DNA of 64,000 bases, taken from NCBI RefSeq assembly GCF_032854445.1, contig NC_088295.1, forward strand, positions 57,209,249-57,273,248, written 5' to 3'. This stretch comes from Liolophura sinensis (taxonomy: Eukaryota > Mollusca > Polyplacophora > Chitonida > Chitonidae). The notes under the pieces were generated by a model, which saw only the letters and a program-made list of their open reading frames with translations, was not told where the DNA came from and ran no database searches. This document shows, one piece after another, positions 1-11,549 of this stretch. A program made the translations under genes and the position numbers. Numbering within the stretch: the stretch's first letter is position 1; each line of letters begins with the position of its first letter.

Positions 1-63
1 TGAATCTCTTCCAGTCTGTGACAAGTGCTTTGGACTTAACATTGGAGAAAGATCCTACTGCTA
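1..63 (+). CDS. BCKDHB: BCKDHB exon, 5'-most in window (partial gene)
   Basis: This is the first visible coding exon of the branched-chain 2-oxoacid dehydrogenase E1 beta subunit. Bases 3-62 read NLFQSVTSALDLTLEKDPTA, numbered here as residues 1-20 and matching human residues 72-91 from memory. Bases 1-2 (tg) are probably the end of a Met codon, as in the human protein. The exon ends at 63 before the donor GTAAGC, a phase-1 border. The start codon, presequence and first roughly 71 residues lie upstream, so the gene is partial by truncation at the window edge. The following intron (64-306) holds nothing recognisable. Confidence 0.93.
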
Positions 64-95
64 GTAAGCTAGTTGCACCATCCATCCAACTTTGA

Positions 96-449
<354 letters not shown>

Positions 450-819
450 TAACCTGAAGGACCTGGTGTGACATAGGTGTAAGTATGATATGTCATAGTT
501 TATTCTGTAGCAAGTAAGAAGTAAGGGAATAGTGGAGATGTATCTTACGTGTAGGTCAAGAGCTGTGCCCCTTTTATCACTAGAACCAACTTTTTAAGTA
601 AGTCTTTAATGTAGAAGACTAAAATTAACTACAAAATGTCGTTGTCCTCTGGGACCATTGTCCTTTGAGATCTAATGGTCCTCCTCAATATTAGCTGGTC
701 TTTCAGTTTTGTAAAGGAATACATGTCACTGTTCAATTGATTTATTTATCTTCTAATCTGTTTGTCGCTTTTTTGTTACATTTAAGACATCATCTTTTCA
801 CGTTTTCTAAATTCTCCAG

Positions 820-953
820 GAAAGGACAGAGTTTTTAATTCCCCTCTGAGTGAACAAGGCATTGTGGCATTTGGTATAGGGGCAGCAGTTGCCGGAGCTA
901 CTGCTGTGGCTGAGATTCAGTTTGCAGATTATATATTTCCAGCTTTTGATCAG
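820..953 (+). CDS. BCKDHB: BCKDHB exon (E1 beta, cofactor-contact residues)
   Basis: The acceptor TTCTCCAG precedes an exon coding residues 44-88. Glu55 in [11 protein letters not shown] corresponds to human Glu126 (mature Glu76), the glutamate that in this enzyme class contacts N1' of the thiamine diphosphate aminopyrimidine. Tyr81 in [11 protein letters not shown] corresponds to human Tyr152, a cofactor-contact residue. Both are intact. The exon ends in phase 0 at CAG before GTAACA. The following intron (954-2179) contains a C-run near 1397-1418 and a SINE-B copy at 1806-2103; the rest appears unique. Residue roles come from knowledge of the human enzyme, not from this sequence alone. Confidence 0.96.
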
Positions 954-1805
954 GTAACAGTTTAGCTGATATATATTAGCTTATGTATTGTCAGAGCCAT
1001 AGCTGAAACGCCCCCCTCCACCCTCCCCCAAAAATGAAGGTTCTGATTCCAAACTTTAGACATGACATTGTGACAATACATACATAAAAATGTTGTAAAA
1101 TGCAACTCAAAATGAAGCTTTCTGAGAGCATTTAAGTTTGTGAATGAAAGAAATTTGTTTGAAAACTAAGCCTTTTATTGGTAAAGCATCATGTTCAACT
1201 TACTTGTTAGTTTTGAGTGCCCAAACGTTTTCTGGACTAGATATGACCCTTATTGTCATCACTGATATTGTCGTCATCATGGACCAATTATCAATAGTTC
1301 TAGCTCCCCCCACCCCCAAGAAAAGAGTTACAGGATACCTGAAAAGAACTCTAAAACAAATATGGTGGTTTTTAAAGCTATGCCAAAAAAGTGACACCCC
1401 CCCCCCCCCACCCCCCCAAAAAAAATCATTTTTGAGCTATATTTTATCTCTTATAAATTACCTCTTGATGTTATGCATATTTTCCGTTGATTTTAGGAAT
1501 CTTTGTGAAATGTGGTCAGCCATGAACTTATTGATTTAGCAGGACCACCTTGTCATCCCCAGACAGTTGTTTTTATACTATCACTGTCAAAATCCCAACT
1601 GCAGGCTATTTCATTTCTGGACTGACTTCTAGGGCCTCAGACATGTCCGTTAGGAAAGGACTGACTTTTTTATTCATAACCAGTAATATCCTAACGTGCC
1701 TTTCTTGTCTTGGACAGTTCCTTTTGGGAAGATCAAATTGTTGTTGGGTTTTATGTATGCTATCATATAATGAAGTTTTTTTATGGTTATTGTTGCAACC
1801 ATCTG

Positions 1806-2103
1806 TGGTGTCAGACCCGGGTTGGGTCACATAAAAGACTTCAAAAATGGTACTTGTTGCTGACTCGCTTGGCGCTCAGCACTGTGAGGTTAGAACAAGC
1901 AAACAGAACTGGCTGGCCCATTGTCTGCATAAAGTGACTTGGTGAGGTCTGGTGTCTTTTCTGGTGTCTTTGGCATGATACTTCAGTGGTGACATCGCAT
2001 TGAGAACATGGACTCACCCAGCCATAAGCAGGTACAATGCACCTGATGACACCTCGTAGTCATATGGCTGAAAAATTCTTAGGTATGACATAAAACCCCT
2101 AGC
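1806..2103 (+). mobile_element. SINE-B copy in BCKDHB intron
   Basis: This stretch shares its order of motifs with copies at 8690, 16148 and 54948: TCAGACCCGGGTTGGGTCA, GGTACTTGTTGCTG, a GTGTCTTTGGCATGATACTTC block, and a 3' end of TGACTGAAAAATT-type followed by a TAAAACCCC stretch. The tRNA-like head is mostly missing. It is a non-coding short interspersed element inserted in intron sense. Confidence 0.7.
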
Positions 2104-2179
2104 CCACATATATTACATGTACCATCATATATGCAAAATTCCAAAAAATTATAGTGTTGTTATCCATTTTGTTTTACAG

Positions 2180-2335
2180 TTGGTCAATGAAGCAGCAAAG
2201 TTCAGGTATAGGACAGGTAACATTTGGGACTGTGGAGGACTGACAGTCCGCACCCCCTCAGGGGCTGTGGGCCATGGTGCTATGTATCACTCCCAGAGTG
2301 TAGAGGCCTACTTCTCACACTGTGCTGGCCTTAAG
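2180..2335 (+). CDS. BCKDHB: BCKDHB exon (E1 beta, catalytic His and K+ loop)
   Basis: The exon codes residues 89-140 between acceptor TTTTACAG and donor GTCAGT, with both borders in phase 0. CGGLTVR (106-112) carries Gly107, Leu109 and Thr110, equivalent to the human potassium-site residues Gly178, Leu180 and Thr181. Arg112 equals human Arg183, the position of the known R183P maple syrup urine disease allele, and is the normal Arg here. His125 in YHSQ equals human His196 (mature 146), the proposed catalytic histidine of the beta subunit. Everything expected of a functional enzyme is present. A TIR element begins only 33 bp after the exon. Confidence 0.96.
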
Positions 2336-2367
2336 GTCAGTTTGCTGTACTTGTTATACCTTATCAC

Positions 2368-2782
2368 CATACTCCTTACAGTGCATGTGCCACTAGCTAC
2401 GCTCACTTTACATCATCGCCACCACTGGACAAGCAGTGACCTTTGGAGCCTGTCCAACATGCGTAGGTTTGTGCATGCATAGCCTCACCACTAATGTCCC
2501 TGTGCCGAACTGTTTAATCAGCATTCATTAATAAAATTATTCCAGATGTTCGTTAGGAGCATGGTTTTCATACATCAGATAAAGAGAATGCTAGTGTTTA
2601 AGGCATTATTAAAAACAAAAGTTGAGATTTTTGTGTTTTTGTGTTTCCTGACATCCCATCCTACTTCGTCACCTTGACCCCAGTGACTACGGCGTTGTTC
2701 AAGATTTCTGTATAAAATTTGCTGGTGGTGGCAGTGATGAAAAGGGAATGTGGAGAACGAAGCATGTGCTGTAAGGAGTATG
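2368..2782. mobile_element. TIR-bounded element in BCKDHB intron
   Basis: The segment at 2368-2425 (CATACTCCTTACAGTGCATG onward) is repeated as an imperfect inverted copy at 2725-2782, ending CATGTGCTGTAAGGAGTATG. The arms are about 58 bp with about 300 bp between them. A related fragment with CATGTACTGTAAGGAGTATG lies at about 7232-7252, so it is dispersed. There is no transposase ORF. It is probably a MITE or fold-back element, and it starts 33 bp after an exon. Confidence 0.55.
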
Positions 2783-5289
2783 TCAAACCACCTTATCAGC
2801 AACTTTCATCTTTGGGTACTATATGTCATCAAATATTACTTGAATGCTGAAACTTACATTTCATAGGGCCTTAGTTACAAGAAATGCTGGTGTGGCTGTT
2901 TGCGCAGTGTAACAATGGCTATAATATGACCACTTGTATTCTACCAATATACTGGACTTAATGTCAGTTTAGTACACCTTTATTGTCAATTTTATGCCAG
3001 CTTTCTATTCTTGCCGTATTTTTAAAGGCAAATGAATATATGTAATAATATCCTTATTTATCAAAGGTCAATTTACAGTGAAACTGTTCCTCCCTAAGGC
3101 CTTCACAGAGAAAACCATGTTTAGGAAACGTGTACTTTGAGCCCAATCCAAAAAATACATCAATACATGTATATATAAAACAAGGTAAAGCATCGTGTAG
3201 TTTGAAAAGTGAAGCTACATACATTCATACATACAAAATTTGAAAGTGAAAAATACTGGAACCTCAATCAGATAAATCAGTAAATAAAGGTGTGATACAT
3301 TTGTACCATGTTTTCTAGCCAGTTAGATCTCAGATAAAAGTTAATTTGAATTTGTCTTCAGACCAGCCCTTCAGTCAAAGCTGAACAATAGGACATTAAC
3401 CAAAAATGTAAATGAAATACGGATGTGATGAAAAAGGTACTCTCTTCTGTACATTGTGGAACTGACGATAAGGAGCAGATTTCACATGTAAAAATGATGT
3501 GAAAAGCATGCTGCCTTTTTTTTTATTCCTGAGCAAAGTGTTTTTATTTTCGTGGAACTGTGTGGAATGAGATCAGTCAGTATATACTTAATGCACACAA
3601 ATAAAACAGAAATGTCAATAGTTCGTGTTAAAGCAATTTTTGGTATATTAACTTTTACATTTAACTCAAGAAATAAAGGTGGACTTGTTACCATGACAAC
3701 GTCAGGTGTCAGACAAAGACTAAACATCATGCCATGACGCTTTCTATGATTATTTCTCCGTCTCTATTACTTCCAACTGTTGGTTTCTACTTCCTTTTTA
3801 CATCTTTTCTCAGAAAACATGTTTTATTTTTTCTATCCTAATCTGTCTTCAAGATTTTACAGCCCAACAAAAAATAGATAAATGTAAGAAAAGTAAGAAT
3901 TTGAAGAGATGACAATGAAGTCCATCTGTTGTAGGTGTATATCACAAAAAAGGTGTTATGGCAATTTAATGCCTTCTTTCTTCTTTAATATGTCTCTCCA
4001 AAGCATTGATTGTGTTGATTGTGTCAGAATTGCTGTAACAGTTGAAAATTATCTCTTCTGCAGAGATGGACCTTGGCCGTTTCCTTCCAGGCTGGTGCTA
4101 ATTGTCAAAACACGTAGACATTACACTTGTTGACGAAAGCCGCATGAAACGTTTCAATTAACCTAAAGTTTATCATTTGTCAAATAACACATTTTGCTTG
4201 ATTCTATTGAGTCATCCACCTAATAAGGCCACTACCACTTGAGACATTTTTGTGAAGTTTAGCTTCCACACTTTTACATTCCACACTTGGTGAAATACAG
4301 TGCATGATCAGGTTTTAACACTCTTAGCCATAAGCCTGATAACCAGACAAATCCCCCAGTTCTGTGAAAGCCTCAGAAGTGCAATCTTATTAATAGGTTG
4401 GGTCAAGGTTATATAATTCAGACTGATTGAATGAAATTTCATATATATATTACTCTGGAGTGAACTTAAAAGTTTCCCCGTGAGCAAATTTAGCAGACAC
4501 AAATGTAACAAATTAGGCAGACCCAAAGCCAGCTATATGTACTTTACATCAGTCATTCAACACTGATTTTATTTTTTTGTTTTACGGTTGAGCCAACTCT
4601 AAAAAAAAAAAAAAAAAATCGAAAAATGAAATAAAAATTAAAGTGAAAATCTGCCTTTTTATTTTGTCCGATCTCAGTGTTTTTATGATTTTTCTGTTTT
4701 TCTAGGCTTTTTTGAAAATTGCAAGTATAGTCCACATTTTCCAAAAATGGTTTTCAAGTTTTTATTTTTATACCATCTTAAAATTAAAAAAAAAAAAAAA
4801 AGATTTATGCTGGCTGTTAAACAATTGAAACCGGTATGGCCTCAGCTGGTCATTGGCCGACCAACATCTTGAGCAAGTTATCAGAGACATGGACTCCTAG
4901 TAATCGGAAGATTCTGTTAACCAGACTCCAGAAAAAGGGGACAATCACCAGTTTTGGTGGTCCATGAGTGAAAGTAAAGGACAATCTCATCAACTACATT
5001 AGATGTATTATATCACAATTAACACATGGTTAAAAAGCAGAAGTCATTCAGAAGTTTACGGTGTTAGTAAATGGAAACTTCACCACTGATTGGGATAATT
5101 AACGTGTACTTTTATAGATCATGCAGTGTTTAGTAGTCTGGAGTTAACATAATATTGTTACACAAAATGTTTTATCAGCACAGTTCTCACCCCACCCATG
5201 AATGTTTCTTGGCAACATGAGAAAGCAGATTAAGCCAGCTTTTGTTCAGCAGTGTTGCAGTTTTGCCGATTTGGCATTTGTTTTTGCAG
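2783..5289. other. Intron remainder, no gene seen
   Basis: This is the rest of the large BCKDHB intron. It holds A-runs near 4602-4618 and 4786-4801. A short family F fragment at 4158-4262 (CCTAAAGTTTATCATTTGTC, then CACATTTTGCTTGATTCT) recurs at about 44263. I see no other structured feature. Confidence 0.6.
4158..4262 (+). repeat. Dispersed repeat family F fragment
   Basis: The order of motifs (CCTAAAGTTTA, CACATTTTGCTTGAT, TCATCCACCT, TTTTTGTGAAGTTTG) is shared with 44263-44345. Two dispersed copies in one window imply an interspersed repeat. Class and full ends are unknown. Confidence 0.45.
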
Positions 5290-5461
5290 CTTGTGATTCC
5301 CCGTGGTCCTATCCAGGCTAAGGGACTCTTACTAAGCTGCATTCGGGACCAGAACCCTACGATTTTCTTTGAGCCTAAGATTTTGTACAGAGCTGCGGTT
5401 GACCAAGTACCCACTGGAGATTACACCATACCCTTATCAGAGGCTGAAATACTCCTGGAAG
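5290..5461 (+). CDS. BCKDHB: BCKDHB exon (E1 beta, second K+ loop)
   Basis: After the acceptor TTTTTGCAG the exon codes residues 141-197, with one base of the next codon. It starts [17 protein letters not shown]. Cys157, Asp160 and Asn162 in SCIRDQNP correspond to the human potassium ligands Cys228, Asp231 and Asn233. [10 protein letters not shown] is a family hallmark segment. The exon ends in phase 1 before GTAAGA. The intron behind it (5462-8441) carries a 22-bp minisatellite, a degenerate roughly 20-bp array and SINE-A pieces. The intron before it (2336-5289) carries a TIR element and a family F piece. Confidence 0.96.
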
Positions 5462-5532
5462 GTAAGATTTTAGACAGCCAGTTGTGTCGCAGCCTTGTAC
5501 ACTGTGGAAATTACTGATAAAAGTAGACCTGT

Positions 5533-5648
5533 AACATGGCAACTTTAACTTTTTCACATGGCAACTTTAACCTTTTAACATGGCAACTTTAACTTTTTCA
5601 CATGGCAACTTTAACCTTTTAACATGGCAACTTTAATCTTTTCACATG
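5533..5648. repeat. 22-bp minisatellite
   Basis: Five tandem copies of ACATGGCAACTTTAACTTTT plus two bases. The last base alternates C and A between neighbours, giving a 44-bp higher-order period. It begins about 70 bp after a BCKDHB exon. Confidence 0.85.
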
Positions 5649-5867
5649 ACAGTTTGTGTAGTGTGTATACAATTTAAATGCATATTATTCTGTCTAGAAG
5701 AGTGAAATGAGTGCAATCAATTTTTAATTTGACAGTCACGTTAAAAAGTAATTTAAAGCACTGAAGTGATATGACAGAGGGTTTGTCAAGATGCAACTAT
5801 TTAAGTTACATTTTTTATCTTCCAAATTCTTGCGAGCAGTTCCTGCTCTGCAAAACAAAGAATATTG

Positions 5868-6365
5868 CTGAGTGAAAAATAGTGGTGGGGGAAGAATAGT
5901 GCCGAGTGAAGAAAGTAGTAAGTTAAGACATACAGTACTGAGTGAAAAATAGTGCTGGGTAAAGAATTGTGCTGTGTGAAGAGTAGTGCTCAGTACAGAC
6001 TTAGAGCACTGAGTGAAGACTTATGAACGCTACTTGTTGGGGAAGAATAGTTCTCAGTAAAGACTTACAGTACTGAATGAAGAATAGTGCTGGTTGAAGA
6101 ATAGTGCTGTGAAAAATAGTTGTGGGTGAAGAACAGTTGTGAGGGAAGGATAGTGCTGGGTGAAAAATAGTGATGTCTGAAGAAATGTGGTGGAGGCAGA
6201 ATAGTGCTCATTGAATAATTGTGTGAATAGTGCTCATTGAATAATTGTGTGAATAGTGCTAAGTAAAAACTTGTAGTAATGAGTGAATATTTATTTACCG
6301 TGTGACGACTTTTAGTGCTGAATGAAGGATAGCACTGGAGGAAGAAGTTACGGGTGGAGAATAGA
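5868..6365. repeat. Degenerate minisatellite, about 20-bp unit
   Basis: Many diverged copies of units like GAAGAATAGTGCTGAGTGAA, with variants such as AAAAATAGTG and AAGACTTACAGTACTGA. Period and copy number drift, suggesting an old array in the BCKDHB intron. Confidence 0.7.
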
Positions 6366-7171
6366 GTTAAGTAAAGAGCAATAGGGTTTGCTTTTATACA
6401 AAATATTTGTTCATACGTGGATTGTTCGTAGGTAGAAGTGATAACCTATAAAACATCACAGAGAATTTTAAAATATGGGACAGTTTGCCCATCACAATAC
6501 CTGCAGTTATCTTAAACCATGTCAAGTTGAAGGGTCTGTTCAAAACCATGACTCTGCCATGATAGAGGTAAAAACTCTTGCCATAATCATTCTTTCAGAG
6601 ATCATTCCATCCCCTGACCTACACAAAACCTGCTGCTCCCTTATTAATCTTGCACACTCCCCCTCACGGAACAGGCCCTCAGTACATCCACACTGTCTGT
6701 TCATGTACATGCACTCATCTTTATTCACGTTGAACTAATATGTAAATCAATAGGATGCACATTTCAGTCACTCGGAACAAATACTACAGCAGCTGTCATT
6801 AGACACATAAAGTGGGAGCGAAATAGGTGTATTGACCTATATGTATGTGCTTTATGGAGTTTTATACTTCTCTAGAAATATGTTTGCATGGCCTTGTCAG
6901 TGAATGATTGAGTATTTTTACAGTGATACAGGGTGGGGTAGGGGAAGCAGATTTTCAATTCCAACTCATCCATGAATAAATACACAAAGGCTGAAGGTTG
7001 TATGTACAACATGATTCTAACCAAAACCGAAAACAATTGATGAATGCTGATTAAATAGTTCCTCCGGAGGACACACATGATGAGGCAAGGCTTAAAGAAG
7101 CTTATGTGCGTCTCACAGGCTCTTAATGTCAAAGTTGTCTGGTGGTGATTTAAAGCAAAAGATAGTGAGCG

Positions 7172-7478
7172 ATGCATGCGCTAACCACCTCAGGCACAGA
7201 GGCCCCCTGATGAAATGTATGATTGACAGCGACGCATGTACTGTAAGGAGTATGGGATAGCGAAACAATGTCCCAGGAGCCTCGCTGACATGTGGTCGTT
7301 GTTAGTTCAAGACCAGCTCATGTTGGCTTCCTCTACGTGGGAAAGTGTGCCAGCAACCTGCAAATGGTGATGGGTTCCCCTGGACTCTGCTTACTTTCCT
7401 TCCAAAACAATGCTGGAGGCTGTGGAAATATTTTTGAGAGGCAAAAAAACACCAATCAAATTAATAAATAAATAGATA
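7172..7478 (+). mobile_element. SINE-A copy with an inverted head fragment
   Basis: From about 7265 to 7478 a + sense SINE-A runs from the CCCAGGAGCCTC head part to the tail ACACCAATCAAATTAATAA. Just upstream, 7172-7212 is an antisense SINE-A head (GCTAACCACCTCAGGCACAG, then AGGCCCC). The arrangement implies two copies or an inversion. Confidence 0.65.
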
Positions 7479-8441
7479 AATAAATACATTTGGGTAGTTC
7501 TCTGATATAAGTTTGCTGGCATTTTAACCTGGCTCTCTCCGGTTGTAAAGAGATGACCCTTTCAGGTGTTTTACTTGTGTTGCATTTGAAGACGAACTGG
7601 CAAACCCTACTTCTATGGAAGATAGTTTTACTAAAGTGAGACTTTGATGCTTTTGAGTTAGAACTAAAATGTACAGTACCTATGCTCCAGTTAAAGATGA
7701 GCTTTGCGGATGTGAACATATATAGCTGATTAAATTTCTTAATAAAGTGCTGTATATGTGCATACAATACAATGTATTTGAAATTTAAGAATGAAATTCC
7801 ATTCTATAAAACAAGGAAGAATGAATTACCGGTATATGAAATCTTCTGTTTCTGATGTACAAGTGAATAAGATTTCCCATGCGTATTAGGTGCTGGGTCT
7901 CATTATTTGCTCATGTCTGTTTATAAACTCTGCCTATTAGGTTATGATTTTATGATCATTTATTTGTTTGTCTGTCTGTCTGTCTGTTTTGTATGTCTGT
8001 TTGTCTGTCTGCTACTTTACGGAACAGGTTATGACCCGATTTGTATGAAATTTTGTAGCAAGCACCTGTTCTTTACACATAGTGATTAAGGAATTTTTTA
8101 ACTGATTCTTTACCATGGCCTGATGTGACAGATGTGACACAAAGTAACAATTTAAGTTACTTAGATCTATATGATTTACTCTTGACCCTACAGACTATGG
8201 TTTCCTTCACCCTAAAAACTGACTGCAGTTGAATAACTGAAATATACTTGACGAAAAGATGTTTAAACACTAAGCAATCAGATTAAATTAATTTAGTCTC
8301 AATTGATATACCTGTTGACCTGACTGAGGGAACAGTCTTGCAGCAATATTTTTTGAGAGCTTGCCATTTGTTGTATATAGATGTGTATAGATGTCTTTGT
8401 TTTATGTGTATTCTCTGATTGATTTGATTGGTGGATTGTAG
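7479..8441. other. Intron sequence, simple repeats only
   Basis: Contains a TGTCTGTTTGTCTG microsatellite at about 7966-8010 and a short SINE-C-like piece at about 8190-8250 (TTTCCTTCACCCTAAAAACT). Otherwise nothing is recognised. Confidence 0.5.
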
Positions 8442-8587
8442 GTTCAGATCTGACAATGATTGGCTGGGGCACCCAGGTTCATGTATTGAGGGAGGTAGCT
8501 GGTATGGTACAAGAGAAGTTAAATGTGTCAGCGGAGGTCATTGATTTGAGGACTATTATTCCATGGGATGTGGACACAGTTTGTAAG
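8442..8587 (+). CDS. BCKDHB: BCKDHB exon (E1 beta, start of C-terminal domain)
   Basis: The exon follows acceptor GGATTGTAG and codes residues 198-246, beginning [20 protein letters not shown] and ending with the segment around [16 protein letters not shown]. This opens the transketolase C-terminal domain, which in E1 beta contributes to subunit and E2 contacts. The donor after AAG is GTACAG, phase 0. A SINE-B copy starts about 100 bp downstream in the next intron, followed by three 112-bp tandem copies. No frameshift or stop is present. Confidence 0.96.
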
Positions 8588-8689
8588 GTACAGTATCGTT
8601 AAAAATTCATGTGAGTGCACAAGTGAGAGGGTAGACAGTAGAAATGACTGTCAGACTCCATGTCAGATTTTGACAGTTAGGGCTTTCCA

Positions 8690-9023
8690 GTTTATACTGT
8701 TGATGGTTAGAGTGTCTGCCTTGGAGTTGGGAGACCTGGGGTTAAAGCCTGATGTGGTCATACCAGACATACTACTTGTTGCTACCTCACTGTGTGCACG
8801 GCTCTGATAGGTTAGAGCAAAGAAACAGGACTGATTGGCCCAGTGTGAGTAAAATGTGACTGGGTAAGGTGTCATGTCTGGTGTCTTTGACATGATACTT
8901 CATGGAGGCAGCTCTTTGGTGACTTGGATTCACCCTGCCACAAGAAGACACGGCATGTATTTACACGCCAAATGACTCTTCGTCATCATAGTTTTGAAAA
9001 ATTGTACAACATAAACGCCAGGC
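8690..9023 (+). mobile_element. SINE-B copy in BCKDHB intron
   Basis: This is a nearly full copy. It has a tRNA-like head (TTAGAGTGTCTGCCTTGGAG, then a B-box-like GGGGTTAAAGCCTG), the GTCATGTCTGGTGTCTTTG block and the degenerate 3' end TTGAAAAATTGTACAACATA. It is the clearest evidence that family B is tRNA-derived. Confidence 0.72.
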
Positions 9024-9170
9024 CTTCATGCATACCAGGTTTCCATTTTATTTTGTGTTGAACTGATTTAGGAATCCTGGTGTCCTCTGGAGTCTGTCAT
9101 AAAGCATGTTCTGAATCTGCATGCTCATATATATAAACATTCTGTTGTAAAAACACTCCTTGTGAGACCT

Positions 9171-9506
9171 GTACATGTATCAACTATTGTTATATAATGC
9201 TGGATTGATGTGACTTGGGTCATGTAACCAAGCTCTAGTGTTATGTAAGGTGGATTTTGGCAGTACGGGTCTTTGGGTCAGTGTACATGTATTAACTATT
9301 GTTATATAATGCTGGATTGATGTGACTTGGGTCATGTAACCATGCTCCAGTGTTATCTAAGGTGGATTTTGGCAGTACAGGTCTTTGGGTCAGTGTACAT
9401 GTATTAACTATTGTTATATAATGCTGGATTGATGTGACTTGGGTCATGTAACCATGCTCTAGTGTTCCATAAGGTGGATTTTGGCCGTGCGGGTCTTTGG
9501 GTCAAT
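9171..9506. repeat. Three tandem 112-bp repeats
   Basis: Units start at 9171, 9283 and 9395 with GTACATGTAT and end before 9507, an exact 112-bp period each time. Differences between units are few, so the duplication is recent. It lies in the intron before the HEAP exon and has no coding frame. Confidence 0.92.
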
Positions 9507-9815
9507 GTACATGTTTCAGAGAAAAAAAATGTCAGTGACGTTATATGTTGAGGCATGAATGGTCCATAGAATTTCTTTCTCTTTCAGGAGATCAAGTAAC
9601 TTTTTCAAATTGTAGTTTTTATTTTGGGCAAGGTTTTTTTCATTTGAGACATGCACAAAATAAAATTGTTGCCGCCTAAAACAGAAAAAAAAATGCTTAT
9701 AGCCTTTTGAGTGGTTTTGAGAAGTCATTGAGTGGTCTTCGGTCAGATGGTACTGACTATGAAGGAAATTAGCTTTATGTTATGTTGGGATAAGTTATTT
9801 GCCTTTTGCTTACAG

Positions 9816-9902
9816 TCGGTGGCTAAAACTGGCAGATGTCTCATAGCTCATGAGGCTCCAAAGACGAGTGGCTTTGGTGCAGAATTAGCTGCCACAATTC
9901 AG
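9816..9902 (+). CDS. BCKDHB: BCKDHB exon (E1 beta, C-terminal domain)
   Basis: This 87-bp exon codes residues 247-275: [15 protein letters not shown], then [14 protein letters not shown]. The HEAP motif is typical of E1 beta subunits. It lies between acceptor GCTTACAG and donor GTATGT, both phase 0. A 5'-truncated SINE-A copy begins about 25 bp after the donor, unusually close to a constitutive splice site. The donor itself is intact. The next intron (9903-10754) also contains a family E piece. Confidence 0.95.
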
Positions 9903-9927
9903 GTATGTGGTTCTTAGTTTGTGCAGC

Positions 9928-10052
9928 AACCTGCGGATGGTCGTGGGTTTCCAGCGGGCTCTGCCTGGTTTCCTCCCGCCATAATGCTGGTCGCCGTCGT
10001 ATAAGTGAAATATTCTTGAGTACGGCGTAAAACACCAATCAAATAAAATAAA
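9928..10052 (+). mobile_element. SINE-A, 5'-truncated, next to a splice donor
   Basis: It runs from GCAGCAACCTGCGGATGGTC to CACCAATCAAATAAAATAAA and lacks the tRNA head. It begins about 25 bp after the donor of the preceding BCKDHB exon, in intron sense. Confidence 0.85.
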
Positions 10053-10081
10053 ACTTAGTTTGTATCAGCTATTGAATTTCG

Positions 10082-10235
10082 CCTAAAATTTCGTCCCAGA
10101 CTAAGTTACTCAGCTGGCTTGATTCTCAGAGCTCTATCGATAGTAGAAACGTGTTTTGAGTTTTGTTTCGAAGGTTACATAGTACCCTATTAGAAAAATG
10201 ATTAGTGATTTTCAGCACCAAAAGTGATAATTGAT
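10082..10235 (+). mobile_element. Family E element fragment
   Basis: Starts with the family E terminus CCTAAAATTTCGTCC and continues through the family body (GTTTTGAGTTTTGTTTCGAA, then ATTTTCAGCACC). The right terminus GGACGAAATTTTAGG seen at 33551-33751 is not visible here. Confidence 0.6.
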
Positions 10236-10754
10236 TACATGTACTTGAGCGTAATTTGTCTTTCAGTGCAGAACTACTGTAAACTCCACCCCAAAACTGC
10301 ATTTTAAAAGCAAATAAAGTCATAAAACATCGCTTATATTGCTGAACTATTTTGAGATTAAAAACACGTTCTTGGAATCAGGAAAAATGAACATCTTAGT
10401 TATAGATGAAATACTCAGTCATTTACAACATCTCTGTCTTTCATCTTTTGCCTTTAATATTGCGTGATTGTTTCCATGGGCTACGTGTAACTGATAAGCA
10501 TTTTAAAATCTATTATGTTCAAAAATGTAACCTTTTCTGCTGAGGCGCAAATTGACACATTGGAAAAGATATCATACATGACTGCTCCTTTTTTTCTGAA
10601 AGTTTCAACATAAGCTGGAGGATATCTGAAGAGATCCAGAAATATAGAATGATGCTTAAGCTTGATTTTATTGTATCTATTATAGACACCTTTAACCTGC
10701 TTTTTTTCTGTGTGTACTTATTCCCACTCTTGACCCTCCTAATTTTACTTTCAG

Positions 10755-10895
10755 TCTGAGTGTTTTCTGAACCTGGAGGCTCCAGTGGAGAGGGTGTGTG
10801 GTTATGACACGCCCTTCCCTCTTATATATGAACCATTTTATATGCCGGATAAATGGAGATGTTTTGAAGCTGTGAAGAGATTGATAAATTATTGA
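10755..10895 (+). CDS. BCKDHB: BCKDHB terminal coding exon and stop
   Basis: The acceptor ACTTTCAG opens the last coding exon, residues 276-321. It begins [20 protein letters not shown] and ends in INY followed by TGA at 10893-10895. The residue count puts the C terminus at human position 392, the human full length, so the homologous part has no net insertion or deletion. The conserved YDTPFP and FY-PDKW segments are present. The consensus donor CAG|GTAAGT lies 31 bp past the stop, at 10926/10927, so the transcript may continue into a 3'UTR intron (separate entry). Confidence 0.95.
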   Translation, partial: SECFLNLEAPVERVCGYDTPFPLIYEPFYMPDKWRCFEAVKRLINY

Positions 10896-11549
10896 GGAGG
10901 ATTGATTGTACCTTAGTTTTTGTCAGGTAAGTAGTGTGTTTATCTCATCTACAAAGATACATATCCGATTTTGATCATGGTTAGCTTTGTACTTTCACTT
11001 TCATTATTTTATTGATCTCTTGCTATGTTGAACAAAGAAGCAGGTAATACTGTGAGAATACCTTGAGAAAAAACCCAAGTAAAAATCAATTATTTTCGTA
11101 TGGCGTCATGTGATTGTGCAATGAGAATGAGACCTGTGGTATGAATTGATCAAAGTTATCTCCCTTGAATTGTAACTGACTTTTGTGAGAGAAGATTGGT
11201 TTGAAGAACACATGCATAATGTATACTCAGTGCATAACAGAAAATTGAAAATCTATTCAGTGTTGATCGTGGAGTAGCAGATATCAAATTTCCTTGTATC
11301 ACATATCACATCCAGTAAATTTTATGGAAAGTGCAGAAGATTTTGTTTTTGAGGTTAATCTGTTATAGGGGTTAAATAGTGTTGTTGAGCGTAAGTGTTC
11401 TCAAACCATATGATTTATATAGTGTCAGTCCCAGGTTGTTTCATGGTGGAGAGGGGTTAATGTATGTCACTGTTCACTGAATGGTCATAGAGGCTAAAAT
11501 TCAAATTGATGCAGTGGTTATTCAAAGATCCTATTTAATAACTGGAGAT

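Noticed and set aside
1144-1539. 131-codon frame in a BCKDHB intron
   Set aside because: It lies wholly within the intron between two confirmed exons, spans a C-run translated as Pro, and has no domain.
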